Counted from the stretch's first letter, positions 25,054 to 33,842 are shown. The stretch is DNA of 64,000 nucleotides from CAVXGU01 sp963761615 (GCA_963761615.1 CAVXGU010000004.1:124001-188000); one strand, 5' to 3'. Program-made: numbers and translations. Notes: generated by a model not told the origin, from the letters alone.

Positions 25054-26409
25054 TCAGCGCCCCAGCCGCGTCTTGGCCGCCGTCACGGCTTCTTCGAGCG
25101 TCGTCACCGTGCCATCGAGCTGCTGCTCGTAGACGGCCTTGAGGATCGCGCCCATGCGGGGGCCGGGTGCGACGCCCAGCTCGATCAGGTGGCGGCCGAG
25201 CAGGATTGGGCCCGGTGGACGGTGCTCGACGCCGAGCAAACGCGCGCGCTCGAGGAACCAGTCCATCGCGTCGCAGTTGAACCGGCCGGGCTCGCGGCCG
25301 AGACAGTCGGACTTGGCGAGGCGCGCCAGGAGCTCGAGGTCCACTTTCTGCGCGAGGCGCCGGAACGCGCCGTCCCCGACCTCGTCGCGTGTCTTGAACC
25401 ACATGCCCGGCTTGAGGTGCTGCGCGGTGATGCCGAGCACCTGTTTGCGCACGTCGTAGCCGTCGATCGTGAAGATCCTGAGGCGATCCAGGAACGCCGT
25501 TGCGGGCGCCACGCCCTGTTCTTCGTGATCGATCGACCGGATGCGACCGTCGATGAAGGCCGTCGTCGCCGGCTTGCCGAAGTCGTGGCACACCGCGCCG
25601 AGCATGATCGCGATCTGTTCGGGGCGCGACAGTCCGTCGAGCCGGGTGCGTGCCTGGTCGACGACCTGGAGCGTGTGCACCCAGACGTCGCCCTCGGGAT
25701 GCCACTCGGGTTCCTGCCTGCAGCCGACGAGCGCCAGGAGCTCGGGCCAGAGGCGGGCCACGACACCGAGCCCGAGCGCCAGCGCGAGGCCCACCGACGG
25801 CCGCGGCGCGAAGAGCAGCTTCTCGACCTCGCCCCACACGCGCTCGGCCGGCAGGTCGTCGAGCGAAATGCTGCGGCAGAGCGCCCGGGCCTCCTCGTCC
25901 AGCTCGAGCTGGAACCGCGCCGCGAACTGCACCGCGCGCAGCACCCGAAGGCTGTCGTCGCCGAACGTCGCCGGATCGACGACGCGGAGGCGTCGGGCGG
26001 CGAGGTCGGCGCGCCCGTCGAACGGATCGAGGTACTCGCCGGTCAGCGGATCCCAGGCGATCGCGTTGATCCGGAAATCGCGCCGTCGCGCGGCGTCCTC
26101 GAGGTGCAGCGCGGGATCGCCTTCGACGGCGAAGCCCCGGTGTCCCCGTCCGGCCTTCGACTCCCGCCGTGGCAGCGACACGTCGATGTCGCCCATCTTG
26201 TAGACCTGAAAGCTCTCGCCGACCGATTCCACGCGTCCGAATGGCTCGAGCAGGCGGCGCAGGGCGTCGGCCGGCACGCCGAACACCTCGATGTCGACGT
26301 CCTTCGATTCGTGCCCCAGCAGACGATCGCGCACCCAGCCGCCGACGACGAGCGCGCGCCCGCCGGCGGCCTGGACGGTCTCGGCGATCTCCCGGACACG
26401 CTCGGTCAT
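25054..26409 (-). CDS. cca: CCA tRNA nucleotidyltransferase / poly(A) polymerase family, with HD domain
   Basis: A 451-residue enzyme starting MTERVREIAETV. The head domain has the nucleotidyltransferase signature VVGGWVRDRLLG...KDVDIEVFG (residues about 22-45) and RRDFRINAIAWDPLTGEYLDPFDG. An RNA-binding region with RVLRAVQFAARF follows. A C-terminal HD phosphohydrolase-like domain shows WVHTLQVVD and CHDFGKP. Known role: adding or repairing the 3' CCA of tRNAs. Both tRNAs in this window already encode CCA, so a repair role is likely here. The start overlaps the stop of the upstream SDR (ATGA), so the pair is probably an operon. Confidence 0.9.
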   Translation of the reverse strand: MTERVREIAETVQAAGGRALVVGGWVRDRLLGHESKDVDIEVFGVPADALRRLLEPFGRVESVGESFQVYKMGDIDVSLPRRESKAGRGHRGFAVEGDPALHLEDAARRRDFRINAIAWDPLTGEYLDPFDGRADLAARRLRVVDPATFGDDSLRVLRAVQFAARFQLELDEEARALCRSISLDDLPAERVWGEVEKLLFAPRPSVGLALALGLGVVARLWPELLALVGCRQEPEWHPEGDVWVHTLQVVDQARTRLDGLSRPEQIAIMLGAVCHDFGKPATTAFIDGRIRSIDHEEQGVAPATAFLDRLRIFTIDGYDVRKQVLGITAQHLKPGMWFKTRDEVGDGAFRRLAQKVDLELLARLAKSDCLGREPGRFNCDAMDWFLERARLLGVEHRPPGPILLGRHLIELGVAPGPRMGAILKAVYEQQLDGTVTTLEEAVTAAKTRLGR

Positions 26410-27189
26410 TCCAGCCGCCTGCCGAACTTCTGCACGAACCGGTCCGCGTATCCGGGCGCGACCGCGCTGAGCCAGACGAGCAGCCGGGACTTGGCGTAGG
26501 GGTACACGTCCGGCACCGGCCGCGCGATGGCCGCCGCGATCGCGTCGGCGACGGCTTCGGCCGGCTGCCTGGGGCCGGCCCGGTGGATCGGGCTCCCGGA
26601 GACGCGCGACATCACGTCGAAGAACTCGGTGTCGGTGGAGACGGGATAGACGGCGGTGGCGTGGATGTCCGAGCCGGCGCACTCGGACCGGAGGCACTCG
26701 ACGAGCCCGGCCTGTGCGAACTTGGTCGCCGCGTACGCGCCCATGTACGGCACGCCCCTCCGGCCGACGATCGACGAGATCGACGATCACGTGCCCCCGC
26801 GCCTGTCGCCGGAATACGGCCATGGCGGCGCGCGCCGCGTAGAACGTGCCCATGTAGTTCACGTCCATCAGGGCGCGCATCGTGTCCGAGGCCATCCGAT
26901 CGATCGCGCCCGCGGCGCCGAAGCCCGCGTTGCAGATCATGACGTCGAGACCGCCGAAGCGGTCGACGGTCGCCTGCACGAACGCGTCGACGTCGGCCTC
27001 GCGCGAGACGTCGGCCTCGACGGCGAGCGCCTGGCCGCCGGCGGCTTCGATCTCGCCGGCCAGCGACTCCAGCCGGCCGCGCCGACGCGCACACACGGCG
27101 ACCCGGGCGCCGTCCCGGGCGACCCGCAGCGCGGTTGCGCGCCCGATGCCGGCGGACGCGCCGGTGATGGCGATGATGCGGCTGCTCAC
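26406..27189 (-). CDS. Short-chain dehydrogenase/reductase (apparent 1-base frameshift)
   Basis: An SDR of about 260 residues: SSRIIAITGASAGIGRATALR (TGxxxGIG) and MICNAGFGAAG (NAG) in the first frame. The second frame continues with PYMGAYAATKFAQAGLVE (YxxxK, with the tyrosine and lysine present) down to the stop at 26406. One extra base near 26778 breaks the frame exactly where SSIVGRRG should read. GTG at 27189 is chosen as start, because the longer frame upstream reads through the heptamer repeat. Substrate unknown. It overlaps cca by 4 bases. The intact flanking motifs favour a sequencing or recent single-base lesion. Confidence 0.78.
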
Positions 27190-27195
27190 GAGGCT

Positions 27196-27292
27196 CTTGG
27201 CCCTCGGCTCTTGGCTCTCGGCCACTCCCGATGTCCCACGGCGCTTTGATGTCTTCGGAGCCCAGAGCCCAGAGCCCAGAGCCTAGAGCCCG
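27196..27292. repeat. Heptamer arrays flanking the SDR start
   Basis: Two short runs: GGCTCTTGGCCCTCGGCTCT-like at about 27192-27222, and (AGAGCCC)n at about 27257-27292, separated by about 35 bases. Both belong to the same 7-base class as at 7783 and 24936. The second run ends 3 bases before the stop of the proline dehydrogenase gene. Confidence 0.7.
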
Positions 27293-27294
27293 AG

Positions 27295-28233
27295 CTAAAT
27301 CCCTTCCCTGAACAACGCCTTCACGACGAACGCCACGTTGGCCGGGTGCTCGCCGAGGCGCCGCATGAAGTAGGGGAACCACTCCCGGCCGAACGGGACG
27401 TACACGCGCACCCGGCAGCCGTCGGCGACGAGCGCGGCCTGCAGGTCGCGCCGGATGCCGTAGAGCATCTGGAACTCGAACCGGTCGAGACCGACGTCGT
27501 GCTCGGCGGCCCACCGGCGCGTCAGCGCGATCATCGCCGGATCGTGGGTGGCGATGGCCGGGTACGTGCCGCGGGCGAGGAGCACGCGCACCAGGCGGCC
27601 GTACGCCTCGTCGACCTCCTCTTTGTGGACGTAGGCCACGTCGCGCGGCTCGCGGTAGGCGCCCTTCACGAGGCGGACGCGCGCGCCGAGCGCGTTGACG
27701 CGCTCGAGGTCGGCCGGCGTCCGGCGCAGGTCGGCCTGGAGCACGACGCCGATCGCGCGGTGTCCGTGATGCCACAGCGTCTCGAAGATCCGGAGCGTCG
27801 TGTCGGTGTACGCCGAGCTCTCCATGTCGATCCGGATGAAGAAGCCCGCCGGATCCGCCCTGGCGAGAATCTTCCGCAGGTTGTCGGTCGCGATGGCCTC
27901 GTCCACGTCCAGGCCCAGCTGGGTCAGCTTGAGCGAGAGGTTGCGCTCGATGCCGGCGTCGATCATCGTCTGCACCACGCCCAGATAGGCGGCGGTCGCC
28001 GCGTCGGCCTGCGCGAGCGTCGTGACGCTCTCGCCCAGGAAATCGAGCGTCAGGTGCAGTCCCTGCGCGGACACCGCACGCGCGGCGACGACGGCCTCCT
28101 CGATCGTCTCGCCGGCGATGAAGCGCCGGGCGAAGCTGGTGCCGTGGCGCATGCCGTAGCGGGACCCGAGGCGCTTCAGGACCCGGCTGCCGGCGACCAG
28201 GTGGAAGAAGGCCTTCGACGTGCGGTCGAGCAT
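27295..28233 (-). CDS. putA: Proline dehydrogenase
   Basis: A 312-residue monofunctional PRODH barrel (no aldehyde dehydrogenase domain, so shorter than PutA). It oxidises proline to pyrroline-5-carboxylate with FAD, passing electrons to the quinone pool at the membrane. Visible: TLDFLGESV, LSLKLTQLGLDVD, FFIRIDMESSAYTDTTL, VLQADLRRT, RLVKGAYREPRDVAY, and the substrate-site YFMRRL near the end. It starts with an ATG that overlaps the stop of the PlsB-like gene (ATGA). The pairing of proline catabolism with a glycerolipid acyltransferase and isocitrate dehydrogenase in one leftward string is unusual. The symbol refers to the PRODH function only. Confidence 0.85.
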   Translation of the reverse strand: MLDRTSKAFFHLVAGSRVLKRLGSRYGMRHGTSFARRFIAGETIEEAVVAARAVSAQGLHLTLDFLGESVTTLAQADAATAAYLGVVQTMIDAGIERNLSLKLTQLGLDVDEAIATDNLRKILARADPAGFFIRIDMESSAYTDTTLRIFETLWHHGHRAIGVVLQADLRRTPADLERVNALGARVRLVKGAYREPRDVAYVHKEEVDEAYGRLVRVLLARGTYPAIATHDPAMIALTRRWAAEHDVGLDRFEFQMLYGIRRDLQAALVADGCRVRVYVPFGREWFPYFMRRLGEHPANVAFVVKALFREGI

Positions 28234-29342
28234 CACCGCGTCCGGCCGGGCGCGAGCAGGTGCTCGATCGTCCGCGCGTAATAGCGGAGCACGTTGCGCT
28301 CGCGGACGCGGAATCGTCCCCGTTCGAGCACGACGACGCCGCGCAGCTCCAGCAGCTCGCCGGCTTCGTCGACGGCCTGGCGCCCGCTCGCCACCCCGAG
28401 ATTCGCGGGGATCGCCCGCAGCCCGTCGAGCATGCGCTCGATCCGCTGCTCGAGATCGCGCCGGGTGATCGACGGCCGCATCGCCGCGGCGAACACGGCC
28501 GTCGGAAGCACCTTGTACTGCAGGCCGATGCGCGAACGAATCAGGCGGCTGAGCTCGACGATGTCGCGGCGGGAGTTCGGATCCCGGTCGCCCGCGGGGA
28601 TGGGGGCACCGAAGGTGACGAACGCCCGCGACCGGTACCCGACGGCGTAGCGGACCATCTCGGCGAACTCGCGCGCGAAGGGGCGCTGGCGCTTCTTGAT
28701 GCGCTGCTTCGACAGCACGTGGTCCTCGAGCACGATGTCGTAGGCCACGGCGGTCGGGATGATCACGAGGTCCGCGCGCCCCGAGGTCAGGGCCGCGTGC
28801 ATGAGCCCGGTCTTGGTGGCTTTCAGCTCGCCGCTGTAGCTGCGTCCGCCTTCCGGATAGAAGAAGAGGTCGTGTTTCTTGAGGATCTCGGCGACGTACG
28901 CCTTGAGCGTGATCAGGTACGCCGGGTCCTTGGCGTTGCGCCGGATGGGGATCGCGCCGGTGACGTGCCGGTGGATCAGCCCGAGCGCGCCGCCGAACAG
29001 GTTGATGCCGGCCGCGATCACGGGCGGCCGCACGCCGTTGTCGTCGAGGACGAGCGGCTCGACGAGGTAGTCGGTGTGGCTCTTGTGGTTCGAGGCGTAG
29101 ACGATCCGGTGGTGCTCGGCGGCGGAGGTGACGTGATACAGGTTCTCCGGGATGCGCTCGATCTTGCGAAGGATCGGGTAGAGCGGGTGCTTGAGCGCCC
29201 GGTAGATGCCGTAGCGCTGCGTCGTCCGCAGCTCGTCGAGGTACTGGTAGACGTGCTCGCGCGCGGTGGCGTCGGCGGCGTCGCGCAGGTACGTGACGAC
29301 TTCCTCGCGCGCGAGGACGGCGTCGGTGATCTCGTCCAGCAT
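28233..29342 (-). CDS. PlsB-like glycerol-3-phosphate acyltransferase
   Basis: A 369-residue protein starting MLDEITDAVLAREE. It has the acyltransferase motifs VYASNHKSHTDYLVEP (HX4D), INLFGGALGLIHR, GAIPIRRN, and FFYPEGGRSYSGE, followed by TAVAYDIVLEDH. These match the GPAT/PlsB family; the protein is about half the size of E. coli PlsB, like shorter bacterial homologues. Likely role: first acylation of glycerol 3-phosphate at the inner membrane. Downstream overlap with proline dehydrogenase and 14 bases from the IDH gene upstream point to one operon. Confidence 0.82.
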   Translation of the reverse strand: MLDEITDAVLAREEVVTYLRDAADATAREHVYQYLDELRTTQRYGIYRALKHPLYPILRKIERIPENLYHVTSAAEHHRIVYASNHKSHTDYLVEPLVLDDNGVRPPVIAAGINLFGGALGLIHRHVTGAIPIRRNAKDPAYLITLKAYVAEILKKHDLFFYPEGGRSYSGELKATKTGLMHAALTSGRADLVIIPTAVAYDIVLEDHVLSKQRIKKRQRPFAREFAEMVRYAVGYRSRAFVTFGAPIPAGDRDPNSRRDIVELSRLIRSRIGLQYKVLPTAVFAAAMRPSITRRDLEQRIERMLDGLRAIPANLGVASGRQAVDEAGELLELRGVVVLERGRFRVRERNVLRYYARTIEHLLAPGRTR

Positions 29343-29356
29343 TGGAGGTCCGGGGC

Positions 29357-30370
29357 CTATGGCGCCTGGCCGAGCGCGCGGCACACCGCATCGGCGAACT
29401 CGGTGGTCGTCGCCGTGCCGCCGAGGTCGCGCGTCCGGACGGCACCCGTCTCGAGCACGCCGTAGAGCGCCGAGACGATGGCGTCGGCCGCGGCCCGCTC
29501 GCCGAGGTGGCGGAGCATCAGCACCGCCGACAGGAGCAGCGCCGACGGATTTGCGACGTTTTGGCCCGCGATGTCGGGCGCGCTCCCGTGCACCGCCTCG
29601 AAGACCGCAATCCCGGCCCCCAGGTTCGCCGCCGGCACCACGCCGAGGCCGCCGACCAGTCCGGCGCACAGGTCCGACACGATGTCGCCGTAGAGATTCG
29701 GCATCAGCAGCACGTCGAACTGCGTGGGGTCGAGCACCAGCTGCATGCAGGCGGCGTCCACGATGCGCTCGTCGTAGGCGATGTCGGGATATTCCCTGGC
29801 CACCGCCCGGGCGCACGCGAGGAACAGCCCGTCGCCCAGCTTCATGATGTTGGCCTTGTGGACGCCGGTGACCCGCCGGCGCCCGTTGGCCCGCGCGTGC
29901 TCGAAGGCGAAGCGGGCGATGCGCGTCGAGGCGTGCTCCGTGATGATCTTCAGGCTCTCGACGACGCCCGGCACGACTTCGTGCTCGAGGCCCGCGTACA
30001 GGTCCTCGGTGTTCTCCCGGACGATCACGAGATCCACGTGCTCGAAGCGCGCGCGCACGCCGGGCAGATTGGCGACCGGGCGCAGGTTCGCGTAGAGCTC
30101 GAGCGCCTTGCGAAGGCCGACGTTGACGCTCGTGAAGCCCTCGCCCACGGGGGTCGTCACCGGCCCCTTGAGCGCGACTTTGTTCCGGCGAATCGACTCG
30201 AGGAGTCCCGGAGGCAGCGGCACGCCGTGGCTGGCGACCGCCGCCGCGCCGGCGTCGACCCGTTCCCACTCGGCACGGACGCCGGCGGCCTCGACGATGC
30301 GCACGACCGCCGCGGTGACCTCCGGCCCGATGCCGTCTCCGGGAATCAGCGTGATCGTGTGGTGGGCCAT
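29357..30370 (-). CDS. NAD-dependent isocitrate dehydrogenase-like protein
   Basis: A 337-residue member of the isocitrate/isopropylmalate dehydrogenase family. It starts MAHHTITLIPGDGIGPEV. It shows ANLRPVANLPGVRARFEHVDLVIVRENTEDLYAGLEH, HKANIMKLGDGLFL, MPNLYGDIVSDLCAGLVGGLG, and FEAVHGSAPDIAGQNVANP. The RENTEDLYAG stretch is typical of isocitrate-type rather than isopropylmalate-type enzymes, so isocitrate to 2-oxoglutarate with NAD+ is the best call; homoisocitrate cannot be excluded. First gene of the leftward set before PlsB-like and proline dehydrogenase. Divergent from the gene at 30429. Confidence 0.85.
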   Translation of the reverse strand: MAHHTITLIPGDGIGPEVTAAVVRIVEAAGVRAEWERVDAGAAAVASHGVPLPPGLLESIRRNKVALKGPVTTPVGEGFTSVNVGLRKALELYANLRPVANLPGVRARFEHVDLVIVRENTEDLYAGLEHEVVPGVVESLKIITEHASTRIARFAFEHARANGRRRVTGVHKANIMKLGDGLFLACARAVAREYPDIAYDERIVDAACMQLVLDPTQFDVLLMPNLYGDIVSDLCAGLVGGLGVVPAANLGAGIAVFEAVHGSAPDIAGQNVANPSALLLSAVLMLRHLGERAAADAIVSALYGVLETGAVRTRDLGGTATTTEFADAVCRALGQAP

Positions 30371-30415
30371 CAGCGCGCTCTGCGATCGGAAAGGCGGTCA
30401 GCCGCGACCACTAAT

Positions 30416-30421
30416 TATAAT
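30416..30421 (+). promoter_or_regulatory. -10 box TATAAT of the 30429 gene
   Basis: A perfect TATAAT ends 7 bases before the ATG at 30429, which would place the transcription start at or next to the start codon (leaderless mRNA). No clear -35 TTGACA was seen. Confidence 0.55.
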
Positions 30422-30428
30422 CGCCGGC

Positions 30429-31256
30429 ATGGACGCGGCCCTGCTGGACGCGCTCACCGCGGATGTGCTGTCGGCCGTGCGGCGGGGCGACGAGGCCGGC
30501 CCGGTCGCGCTCCGGCTCCTCGTGCGGCGCTACGCCGCGACCGGAATCGACGAAATCGGCGGCGTGCTCGGGCCCACCCTCGCCGCCGCGCTCGGCCAGG
30601 AGCGCCCCGACCGTCACGCCGACTGGCTGCATCTCTGGGCCGACGCCTCGGCGGTGTCCGACGACGAGCGCATCGCGCCCGCGGCGGCGGAGGCTGCCGG
30701 CAGGCTGCGAGCCGGCTGGGGAACCGCGATGCCGCTCGAGCAGGCGATGCGCGGCCTCGAGGCGTGCCTGGCGGCGGCGCCGCTGCTCGCATCCGAACCG
30801 GTCCAGCGGGCCGTCGACGAGCTCGAGCGTCTGATCGGCGCGGGGTACGAGCCGGGCGAGGGTATGTACGGATCCGGGCTGAGGATCCAGCTGAGGAGCG
30901 CCGCGGCGCTCGTCGCCGGCTACGAGGCAACCGGGCGTCTGCCCTACGCGATGCTCGCCGAGGAGCTGGCGCGCTTTGCGAGACGCCAGTGGTGGCGCAA
31001 CGCGATCGGCGGCTTCGAGGATCCCGACCCGTTCGCCGCGGCGTCGGACGCCGCCGGCCTCTGGTGCCGGCTGGCCGCGCTCGACGCGGATCCCGGCTAT
31101 CGCAGCGCGGCCGTACCCGCGCCGGCGGACTGGATGGCGGATACGCATCGGCTGTTTCGCGCGCACGCGGCCGAGGCGCGCGCGCGCGGATTGGGCGCGG
31201 CGGAGTACGCGCTCGCGCTCTCGGACTGGATCGGCATGCAGAAGGAAGTAGAATGA
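30429..31256 (+). CDS. Hypothetical helical protein coupled to transketolase
   Basis: A 275-residue protein rich in Ala, Leu and Arg helices, starting MDAALLDALTADVLSAVRRGDEAGP. No signal peptide, cysteine pattern or nucleotide motif is seen. A repeated-helix composition (LEACLAAAPLLAS, LRSAAALVAGYEATGR) suggests an alpha-solenoid-like fold. The order A-L-W-A with WWRNAIGGFEDPDPF is distinctive, but I cannot name a family. Its stop overlaps the transketolase start (ATGA), so the two are translationally coupled. A role in the same carbohydrate pathway is inference. Translation probably begins on a leaderless transcript. Confidence 0.7.
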   Translation: MDAALLDALTADVLSAVRRGDEAGPVALRLLVRRYAATGIDEIGGVLGPTLAAALGQERPDRHADWLHLWADASAVSDDERIAPAAAEAAGRLRAGWGTAMPLEQAMRGLEACLAAAPLLASEPVQRAVDELERLIGAGYEPGEGMYGSGLRIQLRSAAALVAGYEATGRLPYAMLAEELARFARRQWWRNAIGGFEDPDPFAAASDAAGLWCRLAALDADPGYRSAAVPAPADWMADTHRLFRAHAAEARARGLGAAEYALALSDWIGMQKEVE

Positions 31257-33151
31257 CCTCGGAGGATCCTGTGGATCGCGCTGCCCAGATTGCCGCTCTC
31301 ACCAACGTCGCTACCCGCCTCCGCATCGACTCGGTGAAATCGACATCCGAGGCCGGCAGCGGTCATCCGACGACCTGCTGTTCGGCGGCCGACCTCGTGG
31401 CGGCGCTCTTCTTCGCCGAGATGCGGTTCGATCCCAAGGCACCGCACCATCCGCTGAGCGATCGATTCGTGCTCTCGAAGGGGCACGGGGCGCCGCTGCT
31501 GTACGCCGCGTGGGCGGAGGCCGGCGCCTTCGACCGCGCCGAGCTCCTCACGCTGCGGCAGATCGACTCCGATCTCGAGGGTCATCCCACGCCCAGGCTG
31601 CCGTTCGTGGACGTGGCCACCGGTTCGCTCGGCCAGGGCATCTGCGCGGGCGTCGGCTGTGCGCTGAACGCGCGACGGATCGGCGCCGACTACCGGACGT
31701 ACGTGCTGCTCGGCGACGGCGAGTCGGCCGAAGGTTCCGTCTGGGAGGCGGCCGACGTCGCCGCGATCGACAAGCTCGACAACCTGTGCGGGATCACCGA
31801 CGTCAACGCGCTCGGCCAGAGCCGCCCGACGATGTGGCGGCACGACATGAACGAGTTCGCCCGGCGCTGGATCGCCTTCGGATGGCACGCCATCGTCGTC
31901 GACGGTCACGACATGGGCGCGATCCTCGACGCGTTCGCCGAGGCGCGTCGGATCAAGGGCCGGCCGTCGATGATCCTCGCGCGCACCATCAAGGGGAAGG
32001 GCGTGTCGTTCGTCGAGGGCCGCGAGGGCTGGCACGGGAAAGCGTTCAAGAAGGGCGAGGAGCTCGATCGCGCGCTGGCGGACCTCGAGACGCAGTTCGT
32101 GCCCGAGCCGCCGGGAACCGTCCTCGCGATCCCGAAGCCGCCCGCCGCCCCGGCCGAGGCGCCGGCGGCGCCCGCGTCGATCGCGCCGCCGTCCTACACC
32201 CGCGGAGACCACGTCGCCACGCGCGAAGCGTACGGGAACGCGCTGGCCAAGCTGGTGGCGGCCGATCCGCGCGTGGTCGTGCTCGATGGCGACGTCAAGA
32301 ACTCGACCTACAGCGACAAGGCCGAGGACGTGGCGCCGGAGCGGTTCTACCAGAACTTCATCGCCGAGCAGACGATGATCGGGTCCGCCATGGGTCTGGC
32401 AGCCCGCGGCGCCATCCCGTTCCCGTCGACGTTCGCCTGCTTCCTGAGCCGCGCCGCCGACTTCGTCCGCATGGCGGCGATCAGCGGCGTCGGCATCAAG
32501 GTCGCCGGCTCGCACGCCGGCGTCTCGATCGGCGAGGACGGCCCCTCCCAGATGGCGCTGGAGGACCTCGCGATGTTCCGCGCGCAGCCGAACTTCGCGG
32601 TCGTCTACCCGTGCGACGCCGTCAGTGCCGAGCGCCTCGTCGCGTTGATGGCGTACCACCCCGGGCCGGCCTACATGCGCACGAGCCGCCCGAAGACGCC
32701 GGTGATCTACGGCCCCGACGAGACGTTCACGATCGGGGGGCTGAAAGTGCTGCGCGAGAGCAGCCACGACGCGGTGACCGTGGTGGGCGCCGGGGTGACG
32801 GTGTTCGAAGCGCTGAAAGCCTTCGACGCGCTCGCCGCGGAAGGCACCGCGATACGGGTGATCGACCTCTACTCGCTGGCGCCAATCGATCGCGAGGGCC
32901 TCGTCCGCGCGGGGCGCGCCACGGGCGGTCACCTGCTGACAGTCGAAGATCACTACGCCGCCGGCGGAATCGGCGACGCGGTCGCGGAAGCCGTGGCGGG
33001 ATCGGGTCTGACCGTCGAGCGCCTCGCGGTCCGCGAGATTCCGCGGAGCGGCAAGCCGGACGAGCTGCTGGATCGATACGGGATCTCCGCGCGCCACATC
33101 GCTGACGCCGTCCGAGCGATGGTGAAGTCAGGACATGTGGTAATGGGGTAA
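31253..33151 (+). CDS. tkt: Transketolase, animal-like subtype
   Basis: A 632-residue thiamine-diphosphate enzyme transferring two-carbon units in the pentose phosphate or Calvin-type pathway. It has SEAGSGHPTTCCSAADLVAALFF, LSKGHGAPLLYAAWAEAG, the TPP motif GDGESAEGSVWEAADVAAIDKL followed by DVNALGQS, and a linker rich in Pro/Ala (about 303-320). The C-terminal half has DGDVKNSTYSDKAEDV and SHAGVSIGEDGPSQM. The wording CCSAADLVAALFF and SKGHGAPLLYAAWAEAG is closer to mammalian TKT than to E. coli TktA. The last residues HVVMG and the stop come from octamer array 5. Confidence 0.92.
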   Translation: MTSEDPVDRAAQIAALTNVATRLRIDSVKSTSEAGSGHPTTCCSAADLVAALFFAEMRFDPKAPHHPLSDRFVLSKGHGAPLLYAAWAEAGAFDRAELLTLRQIDSDLEGHPTPRLPFVDVATGSLGQGICAGVGCALNARRIGADYRTYVLLGDGESAEGSVWEAADVAAIDKLDNLCGITDVNALGQSRPTMWRHDMNEFARRWIAFGWHAIVVDGHDMGAILDAFAEARRIKGRPSMILARTIKGKGVSFVEGREGWHGKAFKKGEELDRALADLETQFVPEPPGTVLAIPKPPAAPAEAPAAPASIAPPSYTRGDHVATREAYGNALAKLVAADPRVVVLDGDVKNSTYSDKAEDVAPERFYQNFIAEQTMIGSAMGLAARGAIPFPSTFACFLSRAADFVRMAAISGVGIKVAGSHAGVSIGEDGPSQMALEDLAMFRAQPNFAVVYPCDAVSAERLVALMAYHPGPAYMRTSRPKTPVIYGPDETFTIGGLKVLRESSHDAVTVVGAGVTVFEALKAFDALAAEGTAIRVIDLYSLAPIDREGLVRAGRATGGHLLTVEDHYAAGGIGDAVAEAVAGSGLTVERLAVREIPRSGKPDELLDRYGISARHIADAVRAMVKSGHVVMG

Positions 33152-33279
33152 TGGGGTAATGGGGTAATGGGATGTGGTGATGGAGTAATGGAGTAATGGG
33201 GTGATGGGGTGATGGAAGATCGCCCCGCGACGGCGTGCTTCCCATTACCCCATCACCACATTTCCCCAGTACCACATCC
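33134..33279. repeat. Octamer inverted array 5, longest of the family
   Basis: The left arm has about ten 8-base units (GTGGTAAT, GGGGTAAT, GGAGTAAT, GGGGTGAT) over 33134-33215. A GC-rich centre and a shorter right arm CCCATTACCCCATCACCACA follow. The array begins inside the transketolase C-terminus, supplies its stop codon and reaches the 3' end of the convergent Spy-like gene. Confidence 0.9.
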
Positions 33280-33842
33280 TAGAGTGGGGGTCCATCTGGC
33301 GGAGGGGGACCCTGCGGGCCGCGGCCGCGAGGACCGCGCCGCGATCCGGGTCCAGGTCGCTGCCGCTCCGATCGCGCCGTCTCCAGCTGCTTGAGCCGAT
33401 CCTGCTGGTCGGGCGTCAGGACGTGGAACACGTCCGCGAAGACGTGCGCGCGGGCGACGGCCATGTCGGCCTCGACCTTGGCGAGATCCGCGGCCCGTGC
33501 CCGGACGGCCGCCTCGTTCAACTCCGGCGCGGTCACCGCTGCGTCGAGCGCCGTACGCGCCGTCCGCTGACGGTCGAGCAGCCCGCGCAGCTCGTCCTGG
33601 TGTCCGTCGACGATGGTTTTCACCTGATCGCGCTGCACGTCGGTCAGGCCCAGCCGGCCCAGGGCCGGCGGCAGCAGTCCCATCGGGCCCCCCTGCGGCG
33701 GCCCGCCACGCATCCCCCGACCCATAAACGGAGGGGGGCCTGCGTTCGTATTCTGGGCAGAGGCGGTCGGTGCCCAGGCAAGGCCGAGCAACAGCAGCAC
33801 GCCGGCCCCGCCAAGGCCGATTTGTCTCAATTTGTCTCTCAT
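33279..33842 (-). CDS. Spy/CpxP-like periplasmic protein (LTxxQ type)
   Basis: A 187-residue exported protein. The N-terminus MRDKLRQIGLGGAGVLLLLGLAWAPTASAQ is a signal peptide. Two LTxxQ-like motifs are seen, LTDVQRDQVK and LTPDQQDRLK, separated by a long helical, charged region, plus a Gly/Pro/Met-rich stretch after the signal and a Pro/Arg-rich tail. This matches the Spy/CpxP group of periplasmic chaperones or stress sensors. The ATG at 33842 is chosen over an upstream in-frame codon because it begins the signal peptide. Its divergent neighbour is an OmpR-type regulator, the classic setting for envelope stress control. Confidence 0.8.
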   Translation of the reverse strand: MRDKLRQIGLGGAGVLLLLGLAWAPTASAQNTNAGPPPFMGRGMRGGPPQGGPMGLLPPALGRLGLTDVQRDQVKTIVDGHQDELRGLLDRQRTARTALDAAVTAPELNEAAVRARAADLAKVEADMAVARAHVFADVFHVLTPDQQDRLKQLETARSERQRPGPGSRRGPRGRGPQGPPPPDGPPL

